Assembly: GCF_016859285.1 (NCBI RefSeq) | Contig: NC_053422.1 | Location: 11,083,501 to 11,147,500 of the forward strand | Reading direction: 5' to 3' | Length of the DNA: 64,000 nucleotides | Source of the DNA: Xiphias gladius | Taxonomy: Eukaryota > Chordata > Actinopteri > Istiophoriformes > Xiphiidae | Shown: positions 36,301-47,604 of the stretch, piece by piece | How positions within the stretch are numbered: the stretch's first letter is position 1 | How the letters are laid out: each line of letters starts with the position of its first letter | Made by a program: the position numbers and the translations under genes | Notes under the pieces: generated by a model | The model's input: the letters and a program-made list of their open reading frames with translations, nothing else | What the model was told of the DNA's origin: nothing | Databases searched by the model: none

Positions 36301-39300
36301 TATTGTGACTTCAATTTGCTGTCAGATGACTGAGATACAGAGCTCCCTCTGTAAGAAAAGCTATTTTTATTCATCACAGCCTGACCTACACTCTCAGCAT
36401 GTTGGTCCATTTTTGAAGGATTTCTTGCTCTGTTCCAAATTTCCAGTCTTTCTCTCAGAAATCAAAGGAAATGATGCAGCTAGGGTCCTATTTTCTGTTT
36501 CTAAGATAAGTTTAAGTTACTGTGGAGAAGTCTCTCATGCTTATGGCAATTGGGCATCTTATTTGGAGTAGCTCCAGGCCCACACTGGAAATGACAATAC
36601 AGGCTAATGTCTTAAGTAACATTTCCAACCAAATCTTCTGAAATCCCACATAATAGAAAAAGCCTGTTTAAATGTCAGTCTTCTTTGAGCCTATTGGAAC
36701 GCTACATATTGACATATTTGATTCACTATTTTAGTGAATATCTAACTATATTTTGTGAATTTTAGACCACAAACAAATAATGAAAACCAAAGATTACATT
36801 TTTTTTGCCTCAAGCAATGTGCGTACTAAAGCAAGATTGTAATAGCACCAAAATAAAAGGTATCTATGGAATACGTTTTGTTTAAATTATATTAAAAAAA
36901 AAAAACAACACTAGTGTTGACCTTTTCCACTTTTCACTCCTACACAAATATAAATGGACTCAGTCCATCCACAAAATAGCATAGATTCCAGCTCGGAGGG
37001 GAATCAAAACCATGCCACTAAAAATGGCCGCCAGGCACTTCCTACCATCAAAGTCTTTAAAAATGTAGATACAGATTGTATTAATGTTACTAGAGCTTTA
37101 AATAATATGTCACTAAAATAAATAGAACACAAGATCTTAAAAAAACAGAAATGGTCAAAATTATCTACTTTTCTCTAACCAGTTGTAAATAGTTACAACA
37201 CCATCAGTAAATTTGAGCTACAAAATGTAGATCAAGAATGCAGAACTTAAAAGGTTGTGTACAACCCATTTGTGAACACTGCATGGACATATGCCCCATG
37301 TCTTCCTCTCTGTGTATCTGTATATACTAACACAATAAGGGATGTTTGGGAAACTATAAGGAAATAACAAAACATTCACAAACAAAAAACAGACGAAGTA
37401 GAACACTGGATACCAATAGGTTACATATTTTTGTGTGCTTTCTGGGCATTTAATGTGCTCCTGAATTGAAATTGTATAGAAAAGATCATTACAGATTCCA
37501 AATAGCAAGAATTTTCTGACTGCGTACAGCAGATGGTAATCCTATGTTGCCCATATCTGAAGTTCTAGCTTGCATTCATGGGGTGTACAAAATAATAGAA
37601 ACATGTCTCAGTATAACGTAATAATAAAGTATAATGTAATTTAACAGCATCACAAACTACAGCCTCGAAAATGACGATAAAGTTGGGGCAATACCTCTCT
37701 AAAACAGATTCCACACAAACTGAACATTACCTCCTCCAAAAAGATAAGAAATTTATTGTGGGACTGTTGTATTAAGATTGCATTAGTTTTAGCTGGGTGC
37801 ACCTAATAAACTGGCAACTGAGTGTATTTGAGTTAATAATTGTAGCACTTAATGAAGCTGAAATGACTTGTTTTGTCTATATATAAATCAAATGTACAGG
37901 CAAATGTTTATCACTGTAATAAACCCCGCAAAAGGTTTGTATTCTGCACAAAATGATACTTAAAGTAATAAATACAGTTGCTACCAGTACTGGTGATGAA
38001 TAATGCCATACTAAAATTAAATAACTGCCTGCAGACATTTCTGAATTTCCTATCTGAACCCAGAGGATCTTACTCATCATGGTAGCCAACGCTGAGGGAT
38101 CTAGGCAGCTCAAATACTAAGCAAACTGCTTTGCATCGTGTGGACTTTCATTCAAGCCAATAAGTCATCTTTTAGCCCGAGGAGAGAGAGGGGGAAACCA
38201 TTTTCACGAATGATTCACTCACCAACACAGAGGATGTTAAAGCAGAATCCGTGGTTGACAGACTTGTTGACCAGCTGGTCAGGCATGCTGTCAAAGCCGA
38301 CATGGCCTGCCAGAGGGACAGCACGAGCACCCTCACCCTGAAAACAAAAGAAATCAACGTGTAAAATCAGCTAAATACCTATTCAGTCACTGAATACCTT
38401 ATGCACTGATAGGACTTATTAATAAACTATGCTCTGACGCCTTTCAACATGCACAGGATTCCCTCTAACATTCTGTGATTTACATTTACATTTTGATGAT
38501 TGTCGTTCTTTGAAAAAATAACATTATATTGTCGAATACAACTCAAACTACATACAATTTCCACCATATTTGACCATGTTACACTGCACCTGAAATCAGC
38601 CTAAGTCACTTCCTGTTTCCTGAGCTGTAACTTTCTTTCTACAGTCGAGACAGCAGGAAACCACAATGTACTTATATGGAAAGGTGTTGCTGTTTATGTC
38701 AAGATAATTGTAAAAACAACAAAAAGCTCTGAGAATAAATATATGATTTAAAAGCTGAGAGTTTTGAAATTGCAAAAATGACGAAATAAGGGCCATGGCT
38801 CTTCTAATAGCCAGCACTATGCGTTCCTTTGGTGTCACTTTGACTTGAATCCTAAAACTACCTATTTTTAACTAGTTGCACCTCCATTCACCCTGCTATT
38901 ACACTGTATGTACACAGTCTATCTCTGGACTAGAGTGATACTAAACACCAGAGTGTAAAAGCACTGTTGTTACATGTGTGTGGGGGCGTGTGGCTGGCAG
39001 TGAGCATCTCCATTTCTGTGAATCTCAATTCTGCAGCCTACGTCTCCATTATGAGGTGCAGGAGAGCAAAGAATTTAGATTATATGGCAAAAGCAAGCGC
39101 TCTCAACCAGCTAAACCTCAACCAACTGGCCATTATGTGGCCTAACATAACGCAGTGTTGCTTTCCACTGTGGTGAAGGCTTCGACAGAAAAAAACATTC
39201 CGTTTAAGGGGTCAATTTAAACCAACCAGACAAGCTGATGGTACTAAACAGTTGTGGATTATTTGGATAGTTGACATAGGGTTTAAACAGCTGAGGGAGT

Positions 39301-40249
39301 ATTTGGAAAACTGGGGGTAATGTGACCGGACAAACAGCCTATACTCTTCAGATGCAAGTGCAACATTCCTGAAACCATTCCTGCTTATAAAGACACTCAC
39401 AGCCAAGTTACACACTGCGGTTTTCATTCATTGAGACGCAAAGGGATAGCAAATTATTCCGATCACTCTCTCTGGGTGTAGTGACTTCCTTCTTTTTTTT
39501 TCTTTTTGTTTGTTTGTTTGTTTGTTTGTTTGTTTTAACCCCAAACAAAAACCAAGAAAACTTCACACACACTTATCAAATTGCAGGCTTACATGTCTAT
39601 AAGCAGCTAGAGCCTGTTTTGGCTAAATTTTCAATGCACATCAGACAACGCCCGACTCAAAGTTAACGGGACTCACATGAAACAACATAACGGAAATGAG
39701 CACCGTAGCTGTACTGAAACGGGGGCGTTCAGAATGAATGGCCTACCGACGGCTCTATAATAGGTTATCGTTTAAACGTGAGATTCTACTATTCTGCATT
39801 TTACGCCATAAAACACCATTATGTTTGAAAGGCAATTTTAATAACGATTCTGGCACAGGAAATCTGCAGTTGTTAGCTTACGAAAACGAAAATAGTGCCG
39901 TGAAAATATGTTAACAGAAAGCTACGACCGAGCAGCAGTGGGCCTTACTTTAAAACCGGCTATGTTAGAAGACTTAGAAATGCATTAACAGATTTCTAAT
40001 AGCTACCGATGACTGTGACTTGTCTGGTTTTGCTACGTTACACTGAATTTTAGATGAAATAAAGGCAGAAAAAGCGGGTGGCGACTAGCTAAATCTCCAA
40101 ATTGCATTCTCTTGCGAAACGCTAAAAATATTATGAACATATGCTCATTATCAGCTAAGATATTTCAAGAGATATGTAATAACAGTGATAAAGGCATGCT
40201 GATAAAATAGAAGACTCACCGCTTGCCTTGCTATCTCAGTTGACGCCAT
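22492..40249 (-). CDS. septin6: Septin-6
   Basis: Nine exons plus an alternative last exon join in phase: 40249-40220, 38337-38223, 35921-35726, 34086-33900, 32356-32195, 31400-31304, 29756-29588, 29362-29230, 29119-28929, then 22501-22492 (or 25505-25490). The product is 429 residues with the 22.5-kb exon, starting [10 protein letters not shown]. The septin GTPase domain has the P-loop GETGLGKST (about 49-57), VNTVGFGD, and the G4 motif AKSD (184-187). A coiled coil ([12 protein letters not shown], then [19 protein letters not shown]) forms the C-terminus. Known role: the central SEPT6-group subunit of septin hexamers and octamers with SEPT2 and SEPT7, at cortex and actin structures. This group binds but does not hydrolyse GTP. 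The ATG at 40249 lies in a good context close to the 5' flank. Confidence 0.97.
24283..24324. repeat. CA microsatellite in septin6 intron
   Basis: Two CA runs separated by one CAAA interruption, followed by CAGA units. It lies between the two alternative last exons. Confidence 0.9.
25490..25505 (-). CDS. septin6: Alternative terminal exon of septin6 (NLGSL end)
   Basis: Acceptor CTCTCATTTCCAG is followed by C-TTA-GGA-TCC-CTC-TAG, which in the phase left by the exon at 29119-28929 (AA+C) gives N-L-G-S-L-stop and a 431-residue protein. It competes with the exon at 22501, which gives N-F-F-stop. Reading through the 28929 donor instead gives a stop directly after KK. The frame fit and the acceptor are visible; use in transcripts is inferred. 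Confidence 0.45.
26591..27008. repeat. Short inverted-repeat element ('agagctgcaa..attaatc' family)
   Basis: The left end 'tagagttgcaatgattaatt' and right end 'gatcaactaatagctgcagc' plus 'tcta' are inverted relatives (tagag-t/c-tgca ... attagttgat). It sits in the last septin6 intron. Related copies occur at 30375-30685, 42710-42890 and 43163-43467, with partial pieces elsewhere. It is a non-autonomous DNA-transposon-like repeat common in teleosts from memory. Confidence 0.55.
30375..30685. repeat. Copy of the same short inverted-repeat family
   Basis: It begins 'tagagctgcaacggttaat' and includes 'ccagcttctccaatgtgag', shared with 26700-26730, and 'tatctttgggctttggac'. It ends near 'accaatcaactcatcaatc'. 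It lies in a septin6 intron and carries an A16 tract at about 30570-30585. Confidence 0.5.
30805..30852. repeat. CA-rich imperfect microsatellite
   Basis: Imperfect CACACT/CACACA array within a septin6 intron. Confidence 0.8.
37640..37875. repeat. Interspersed repeat, copy in septin6 intron
   Basis: It shares wording with 50420-50645: 'acagcatcacaaactacagcc', then 'gcattagttttagct', then 'cttaatgaagctgaaatgac'. The two are about 13 kb apart and clearly diverged. From memory the phrase 'gtgtacctaataaactggc' is widespread in teleost genomes. Confidence 0.5.
39507..39537. repeat. GTTT tetranucleotide array
   Basis: About seven GTTT units in septin6 intron 1. Confidence 0.85.
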
Positions 40250-40309
40250 GGCGGTAGCCGTTAGCTGGAGGATGAAACCTCTGCTGCTCTATAGAGAAGG
40301 GAGCCTACT

Positions 40310-41790
40310 GGGAATATACCACTGTTCAACAGTCTGTCTCACATATTATTAAATAGGATATTTTGATGACTTTGCTCATACGGAAGGTCGTTAAGTAAAG
40401 GCAAATATATATTAAGATTACGCCGGATTCACAACGGCCCATATTTTGAAATGATCGTAATTAAATAAGCATTAGCCACCGAGCTCCCCCACAGGATGCC
40501 TTCATGGTCTCGTCCCGTAAGGAAGGTAGTGAACCGCAGTCAATGAACTAATGATTATTTAGCAGCAAGAAGCAAATTCAAAAATGGTGCTTTGGACTAG
40601 TTGGATATTTCTACAGTCGATCGAACATTTAAGATGAATTAAATAGAAATAATTACATTTGTATTTGACCAAGTTGGTGTTCTCTACTATTTGGACTATC
40701 CCATATTCTGTATCTTGTAATCATTCTGTATATTTCCTAAATTATCATATTTATTATCATCCCTACATTGCCCACAGCGCCGATCCCATATTGTACAGTA
40801 CAGTATGCAGGTAAGGATTATTGCAATCAAACATATTCAACAGTAACAACACGAGACATGACTATGGCTAACCAGTGTATATCTGCTTTTAGTGATTTTA
40901 GTGACTTTTAGTGATGTCTCGTCTGTCGTATATGTTGCACTGTGGAGAATGACATTTTTGCTACCGTTGTATGCAAGGTAAGATAAGAAATAACTTTATT
41001 GATGCCGAAGGAAAATCTTGTTCCATCAACATGCTAAATGCAACAGAAACACTGGGAGAAAAGACATTTCTCACTCAAATCTAAATACTATGTAAAATAA
41101 CATAATAATATTTACATAGTACAGCTATAGACATGGAAATAAAATAGAATTGTAGTTGTCAGTGCAGGGTTGAAAGTAACATTTTATATTAATATTCAAA
41201 TGATAAAATGATGGCCACAGTACTGATAGCAGAAGCAAAACAGGTGGAGTGAAGATATTGCTACCTCTACAGATATTGCACTCAGTGTAGATATTAAATT
41301 AAGTCGTATGTCGACTGTGTACAGTGGAAGTAACTATAAAGACCTTGAACTGAACTTGAACTGATGAGTAACTTTAAAAAGAGACAACATCCCAATGAAA
41401 TAATCAAAATTGATCTACAAGCACATCCTCCACCATGCTCTGCAACAGCTTCTCCCCTCAAACTGCGAGGATCCTCAAAAAGAGCTTCCACATCCAGGCC
41501 ACAGCACCCCCAATTTTTATTTAGCTCTGTCTGGTGCCTAGTAACACTTCATTTTAGAGTTCCCTTATGGTTGTAAATTGTTATGTTTATGTTGTTAATA
41601 AAGTTCTTTAAAAAATAGTAGAAAGGTCTTTAACTGGCGATAATCTGCGGGAGCTAAATGTCCATATACTTTGATCGTGTCATTATTTATTTATCTATGT
41701 CCTCGCTATATGTTGTGTAAATTATTTAGGATATTGATGTAAATATAATGTCAATTTCCTTTGGGAAACGCCCATTGAAGTCATGTGTGT
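40310..41790. other. Intergenic DNA between septin6 and pttg1
   Basis: The two genes are divergent, with about 1.5 kb between their start regions. Besides the LINE tail, 41330-41615 has an AATAAA-ending stretch on the plus strand and an open frame of about 65 codons on the minus strand with no recognisable motif. I see no supported gene. Confidence 0.45.
40976..41180 (-). mobile_element. LINE-type 3' tail fragment
   Basis: The plus strand reads 'gataagaaataactttattg' and then 'atgccgaaggaaaatcttgt'. Its reverse complement is the familiar fish LINE end, 'ttccttcggcatcaataaag' plus TTATTTCTTATC. Only the tail is recognisable; the rest is decayed. It lies between septin6 and pttg1. Confidence 0.4.
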
Positions 41791-41798
41791 TACAGCGA

Positions 41799-41923
41799 CC
41801 AATAGGACGAAGGCAGCGAATTTAAAAAGGAGCCGCGGTCGCTGGTCAACGTCAATGTTTCATATGAAAACAACTCTCTGGTCTCTGAACAAGGGGCAAC
41901 AAGCGGCTTTCAACACAGCAAAG
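41799..41923 (+). promoter_or_regulatory. pttg1 promoter (CCAAT, CHR-like) and leader exon
   Basis: A CCAAT box at 41799-41803 is followed by TTTAAA at 41821-41826, which is one of the accepted variants of the cell-cycle CHR element. A GC-rich stretch (agccgcggtcgctgg) follows. The leader exon ends at 41923 with AAAG|GTAAAG and would splice to the acceptor before 43692. The leader holds an ATG at 41855 whose frame is out of register with the main start. Confidence 0.45.
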
Positions 41924-42709
41924 GTAAAGTCAACAGCGGTGTATATATTTGTTATTATTGTATTTCTCAGCACTTCCTCATACCAGTGAGTTTTATTAAC
42001 CAGCGCATACACGACTGACGCTAACTACCTAACTGATATTCGGCTTGATTCAGTACACCAACGGTTGACTAACTTGAACGAGTTAAACCGACTTAAAGCC
42101 AATCGAGGTTAACTTTAATTAGCTCTTAAAAGACAGCAGGGTGGTTAATTTTAAGATCGGCATTTTATTATTTTATTTTTTTTTTTTTTTTAACTTTAGC
42201 TAAACTCCTCTTCTTCTAAACTGGCGTGTGGCAGTATGCTGGCTAGCTCGCAGTTAGCTAACAAATAAATGTTTTGATAAAGTCCCACAGGTTTTGTGTA
42301 ACGGTTCCAACAAATCTAACTGTGCTTAAGACAGGCGGTAGGCTGTGCAGCAAGACAGCGGTGTGAAGTGAAATTTAAATGTTTAGCCAATATCGGGATA
42401 AAGATGGGGAGACAACAAACTTGTATTTCAGCAGTTTTGAAGCTAATGACTAATGTTAGCCAGCCACAACTATTAAGTGCTGCAACACTGCCAGATTGGC
42501 CATTAGTATCAGTGCTCTGTACTCCCACTTGAATGTAAGGGGTCAGTTGCCGAGTAAACACAGGCTGGCAACCAGCCATAGTGGCTATTACATTACATTG
42601 ACATTTCACGTGACCGGATCCACTGGAAAAACCTTTTCCAGAAAAAAACAGTCAGCACTCTCTCAATTTTTTTTTATTTTTTTTTTTTTTTTTTTTTTTT
42701 TTCTTTGTC

Positions 42710-42890
42710 ATAACTCTTTGAAAATTGAATATTTGTGTTTGGGGCTTGTTTCTTGAATAAAACGAGCAAAATGAAATATATCATCTTGGGCTTTGGGAAA
42801 TTTATAGTGGGCACCTTTTCATTGTTTTCTGACATTCTATAGACAAACCAAAAAAATAAATAAATTGGCAAATTAATCGATAAATATGGT
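42710..42890. repeat. Partial copy of the short inverted-repeat family
   Basis: It contains 'cttgggctttgggaaattta', 'ttctgacattctatagacaa' and 'caaattaatcgataaat', the typical interior and end of the family seen at 43163-43467. A T-rich run precedes it at 42667-42702. Confidence 0.5.
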
Positions 42891-43162
42891 GCCCCTTTGA
42901 CCTGCGCACAGGTATATGTAATAACATAATGATTAGACAAAATATTATACTTAACTCAGGGTGCACTTACTGGCCTTTTCCAGAGCTTCAACTGCGTCTC
43001 ACTGTCTTCATCAGCAGATGGAGTTTCCTCAATTGTGATAAGTGAGCCATCTATGAAGACTGAGATGTGGGTGGAAGCTAGTAATCAGATCTTGAGTTGT
43101 GTGTATATATAATTTTGTTAAACTGTTATCAAGGTCAGAATGAACTTTTACACTTTAACATT

Positions 43163-43467
43163 TAGAGCTGCAGCAAGGCATTATTTTGACCATTTATCTA
43201 GATTAATGTCACTGTCTATAAAATGTCAGACCAAACTTAGAAAAGATGTCCATTGACTTTCCCAGAGCCCAAAGTGACATAAAGTTGCTTGTTTCATTCA
43301 GCCAACAACCCAAAACAGAGTTTCAGTTTACTATCATGACAAAGAAGAGAAATTGCTCAAATGTTCACTTTTTTTTTCTTTTTTTTTTTCTTGTAAAAAT
43401 GACTGAAATAATTTTATAAAAATAATTTTAGGTTGATTGATTCATTGACTTAACTATTTTAGCTCTC
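43163..43467. repeat. Copy of the short inverted-repeat family in pttg1 leader intron
   Basis: It runs from 'tagagctgcagcaaggca' to 'cttaactattttagctct', with inverted ends, and an interior with 'taaaatgtcagaccaaac' and 'cagtttactatcatgac'. It lies between the leader exon and the first coding exon of pttg1. Confidence 0.55.
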
Positions 43468-43696
43468 GGCTCTGTTAATGATGGCTTGCTTGCCCTGAAG
43501 TGTCCCATAAGCCTTTATGCACAATACTAGAGACCTACAGCTGACAAAGCTAAACTGAATTCAGCCATTACACCTGTTTACATCTGAGCTTTTCTAGATT
43601 AAATGTCAAATGCCTGTCACAAAAATGTCTCTTCAGAGGTGATGGATTTTGAGATTGCGTTGCAGTAGCTAATATCAGCTTGTGCTCTCAGATACA

Positions 43697-45775
43697 ATGG
43701 CCAACGTAATCTTTGCAGAGCAGGAGAATGCATGTGTCCATGCACCTACACTTAAGATGCGGCAGCGACTTCAGTCTGCTCCAGGTATGAAGATACCAGT
43801 TTTGTTTTGGTGTTTTTCCTTCTCCTTCAAGCAGTGTTATTGGTCTGTGCAAAAATATGCAATAACTTGTTCTTTTGCCCACCAGAGAAACTCGTGAAAT
43901 CTCCTATGATTGCCAAAACCTTAAACACACCTCTCCCATCTGGTCGTAAGGCTTTTGGTGTTGTCAACAAAAAAATCTCAACACCTGCTGTCAGCGCACA
44001 GGAGAAGAAACTCCTAAAGCCACAGGTTAGAATAGCCCGTAATAGTCACTATCTGAAACTAATGGTCAGGCTGTAAAGTGACCCATTTGCTCTATACCTC
44101 AAAATATACATGTACTAACACAATATTTTGTTCCCCACAGGAAACTAAAGTCAAACATGCTCCTCAGACCAAAGTGGAGGAATATCCAGAAATTGAGAAT
44201 TTTATCCCTTATGACCCACTAGGTAACTGACACCTTCAGTAGAAACAGTTCTCAGTTTATCTCGTTTTCCTTTTGATGGTAGCAAAGGTCATATTTTACA
44301 GTAATAAAAGTTCATAGAATAGTCCAAATGACATTATCAACTCTACAGTCACTTTACAGGTATGGGCATTAGATGTAAAATGCTGCTAAATCAGCATAAC
44401 ATGTAAATCCCTTTAGCATCACATTGGCTTTGCTTTCTTTTTGAGTCCATTAATGGTTTATTCCCTCAGGACTGTTTGAGGCTTTTGTGTTTGCTACATA
44501 AGAAGTTGTACATGCCAAATATGTTAAGTACAGCATGTATAAGCCTCATTAACCAGTGATGTGGTGGTTTTTCCCCTCCATGTTTCGACTCAAATTTTAT
44601 TTTTTCAATAGGTTTATATTATTTATTCACTCAATTCATTATTCACCCAGAGTTTGAGAAGTACAGCATACCTGAAGATTTGGTTCCTCTCAGTGGCTTT
44701 GCTCTGCCTGGACTGGCCTGTTTCTCACAAGCTCCACATCTGTGTGAGGAGGACCTGGAAGAGTTTGATCCTCTCCCAAACCTGTCACCTGTAAAAATGC
44801 CAAAACGTTCAGGTATCAAGGTCCCATTAGGGCTGAATTTACTTATAATTTGGGATTTGGGGGGCAGATTTACTAGTGTCTAATGTATTGAAGCAAAGGG
44901 GTGGCTGGTAAGGATAAAATCCTATGACTGTATATGTAATTTTATAATAGCACCTAACTTTTTGGAACAGTTTTAAATGAGATTTTTTTTTTTTTATTGG
45001 ATAAAATAACGAGGTGGGATAGTCCTGTTTTGGTTAATCCATCAAATTAAACACTTGACGAATCAAAACTTCATCACATTGAAATAATAAATCAAATTTT
45101 GCCATAAAGCAGTCCTAATTGATTTTCTAAAATGATCAAATACCACCAGCTTCTCGAGGTATAATAGACCGACTTTCAGATTTATTGTCTCATGGTTTAA
45201 ATACTGATAGTAATACTACTCAACCCTAATAAAGCAGAACTATAGGTTGGTTCTCGCATATTATAATTATCTTGTCATTTACCTCTAGCATTATTTTGCT
45301 TGCACTTTTTTAAATTGTGTAGTTTTAAGATTTTCTGCTGCCATCATACAAAGGAGGGGAATGGTGTCCCTTTTTTCTCCCTTCCCCTGCTATTGTCATT
45401 GTATCTTTAAAACCTAGGTGTCGTAGCTAATGTTGGTATTGAAGCTCAAAACGGGGAAAATAGAAACAGAACTGTGTAAAGTGATAGGTCAAATGTGTAA
45501 AATGTTATCCCGAGATGAATGAAGGCCAAATTTACAAAAGACCCAGACTTGAACAACTTTCAGCGCACTATAATATGCGACTACTGTCTGGCAACTCTAA
45601 CTGTAGCTGTTTAACTATGGGGCACAGGTTGGAAACTAGAATTATCATTAACCTACTGTATCATTAACTTGACTCTATCTCCCCTTTTCCAGATTATTGC
45701 TCAGAGCTGGACGCCTTTCTTCAAACACTTGATGAGCTGACTGTTGAACTTCCTCCAGAATCTGTTACCGACTGA
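43697..45775 (+). CDS. pttg1: Securin (pituitary tumor-transforming gene 1 homologue)
   Basis: Five coding exons join in phase to 184 residues: 43697-43784, 43886-44025, 44141-44222, 44651-44812, 45693-45775. Securin is identified by YPEIENFIPYDPLEFE (the separase-binding segment; human YPEIEKFFPFNPLDFE), SPVKMP, and the C-terminal LDELTVELPP. Known role: inhibitor and chaperone of separase, destroyed by APC/C at anaphase. At the N-terminus the KEN position reads QEN (AEQENA). The position of the human D-box RKALGTVN reads RKAFGVVN. Another RxxL, RQRLQSAP, lies at about residues 22-29. AATAAA at 45818-45823 is 43 bases past the stop. It is transcribed divergently from septin6 and in tandem with sowahd. 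Confidence 0.95.
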
Positions 45776-45817
45776 ATGTTAATGCATGTTTTTGTTAGGA
45801 CACTTTCTTTTTACTGA

Positions 45818-45823
45818 AATAAA
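45818..45823 (+). other. Polyadenylation signal of pttg1
   Basis: AATAAA 43 bases after the stop codon, followed by a T-rich stretch (gttattttatccctcccc). Confidence 0.8.
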
Positions 45824-46159
45824 GTTATTTTATCCCTCCCCGCTATCTAATTTATTTGCATTGCTCCGGTCTGGAGCTCCGTGCTAGTTTATAATTGACA
45901 GTCCTGTGAAAGTAGACTGAAATATTCAGTGTCTTACTTCCTGCTTTTTTAAGTTCATCGGTGGTCACATGTGAGGGACTCTCGCCATTGGTTTTGCCTG
46001 AGATTAGAATTAACTTTGTCTCAGTTCCTCTCGTTGAAGGAGAAGTTCGCCTTGAATCTGCGCCTCAGTGTTTGGGCTAAATAATTATTACGGGTCCTGT
46101 CACTATCAGTTCTCCTATAATGTTAACGGGGACTGAAACGCTGCTGGTTTACGCAGTTG

Positions 46160-46160
<1 letters not shown>

Positions 46161-46211
<51 letters not shown>
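46161..46211. repeat. TG microsatellite upstream of sowahd
   Basis: About 25 TG units ending in cgcgcc. Just after it, 'acATGGAACAG|GTGAGT' looks like the end of a possible leader exon of sowahd at 46234. Confidence 0.9.
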
Positions 46212-46215
<4 letters not shown>

Positions 46216-46629
46216 CTTGCGGACATGGAACAGGTGAGTAACACTGGCGTGGCAGCTTCTCTGGAACAGCGACTGGGTAAAACAAAGCTTAATTGTTAGT
46301 ATTTAACATGTGGTGAGACTAGGAACTAAATTGAACGTGTATCTTAACTTGCTTGCAAATTGAGGAACTTGCTCTGCCTGCATTTAAGACGCTTTAAATG
46401 GCGTGTTTGTGCGTTAATAAAATGTCTAAGACGTGTGCATATGAATGTGTGTGTTTTTAAAAATAAACTTTTTCATCAGATGATGCAGGAAATGAGTCCA
46501 GTGGCGTGGAGGGAGACCGTTCCCAGCTCATAATTTGACACTGATATCTTCGGGGTGTTGTCTAAATAAAAGGAAGTAGCCTTGAACTCATCTGACAGAC
46601 AGAGAGAGGAGGGGAGGGGGGCAAGCAGC

Positions 46630-47604
46630 ATGTATGAGAGCAGATCGGATGTTCCTGGATGCGACTCAACTGGAACCGAAGCAGCTGCCTGCCATACCGA
46701 CGCCCACGGCAGCAGGCCAGCCAAAAAGGGCACCGTTGTGGAGGGACTGTCGAGATATGGCATGCATGTCTTGCCCAGCGCTTTCCAGCGTAGGTCGAGG
46801 CTGCAGAGGCAGCAAGAAGTCACCGACGGCTCCACACCGGGGGGGCTACAGAGAGAGGCCCCGGAGAGAGGGTCGCTCACACCCGCCATGCGTAAAAGAT
46901 ACCTCAAAGAGTTGCTCTCCAGCAACCCATCGCGCAGCGGGTTCAGCAGCGTACTGTCCCCCGAGCCGGGCGCAGACTGGGCTTTGTACCCGATGGAGCA
47001 CGCGTGGATGCTGTCTGCGGTGGAGGGGAACTATGAAACCATCCTGGAGTTCATCTCCGAGGACCCCCATCTGTTGACCAGGAGGGATTTCATCAGCGGG
47101 TACTCGGTCCTGCACTGGTTGGCCAAGAGGGGACAGGACGAGACGCTGGTCAAACTTTTGCGGCACGCAGAAAGTGCGGGGATCCCGGTGAACGTGAACC
47201 TCCGGGGCAGCGGCGGGCTCACCCCGCTGCACGTCGCCAGCATGCACGGCCAGTACATGGTCATCAAGCTGCTGGTCGGGGCTTTCGGCGCCGACGTCGA
47301 TGCCACGGACTACAACGGGAAAAGAGCCTGGCAGTATCTGCGGGGAGACGCCCCGCCGGAGATGAGGGAGCTGCTCGGGACGTGGGACGACGAGCACGGC
47401 TGCGGGCGCGCGCAAAACGTCCCCACGAACGTCAACAACAACAGCAGCTCCGGCTCAAGGCAGCCGACCGCATGCGACGAGGTCGACACTGGACGCACCT
47501 CTGAAGCGAACTCCTTTGAACGGACTAAGAGGAGTGGCAGCTGGAGACTCGGGTCTTTTAAAATGGTGCTACCCTCGTTTTCATTTCTTGGAAAGAAAAG
47601 CTGA
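46630..47604 (+). CDS. sowahd: Ankyrin-repeat protein SOWAHD (sosondowah family member D)
   Basis: A single GC-rich exon encodes 324 residues. I chose the ATG at 46630 (MYESRSDVPG); the open frame extends upstream to 46582 only through a TTG. Conserved features: EHAWMLSAVEGNYETILEFI, then SGYSVLHWLAKRG and GSGGLTPLHVASMHGQYMVI with VGAFGADVDATDYNGKRAWQYL, which are two to three ankyrin repeats at about residues 120-250. An Asn/Ser-rich linker and a basic C-terminus ending PSFSFLGKKS follow. Human SOWAHD is also single-exon and lies in the same place between SEPTIN6 and RPL39. Function of the family is poorly known. Base composition is far higher in G+C than its neighbours, as for a CpG island. 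Confidence 0.93.
   Translation: MYESRSDVPGCDSTGTEAAACHTDAHGSRPAKKGTVVEGLSRYGMHVLPSAFQRRSRLQRQQEVTDGSTPGGLQREAPERGSLTPAMRKRYLKELLSSNPSRSGFSSVLSPEPGADWALYPMEHAWMLSAVEGNYETILEFISEDPHLLTRRDFISGYSVLHWLAKRGQDETLVKLLRHAESAGIPVNVNLRGSGGLTPLHVASMHGQYMVIKLLVGAFGADVDATDYNGKRAWQYLRGDAPPEMRELLGTWDDEHGCGRAQNVPTNVNNNSSSGSRQPTACDEVDTGRTSEANSFERTKRSGSWRLGSFKMVLPSFSFLGKKS

Noticed and set aside
46234-46540. Possible sowahd leader exon with a small upstream frame (MEQ then a second exon)
   Set aside because: A donor after ATGGAACAG and an acceptor near 46480 are present, but the joined frame soon ends and human SOWAHD is single-exon; not enough to call.
46476-47415. Minus-strand frames of 149 and 189 codons
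   Set aside because: They are shadows of the GC-rich sowahd exon; the plus frame has the ankyrin repeats and conserved synteny.
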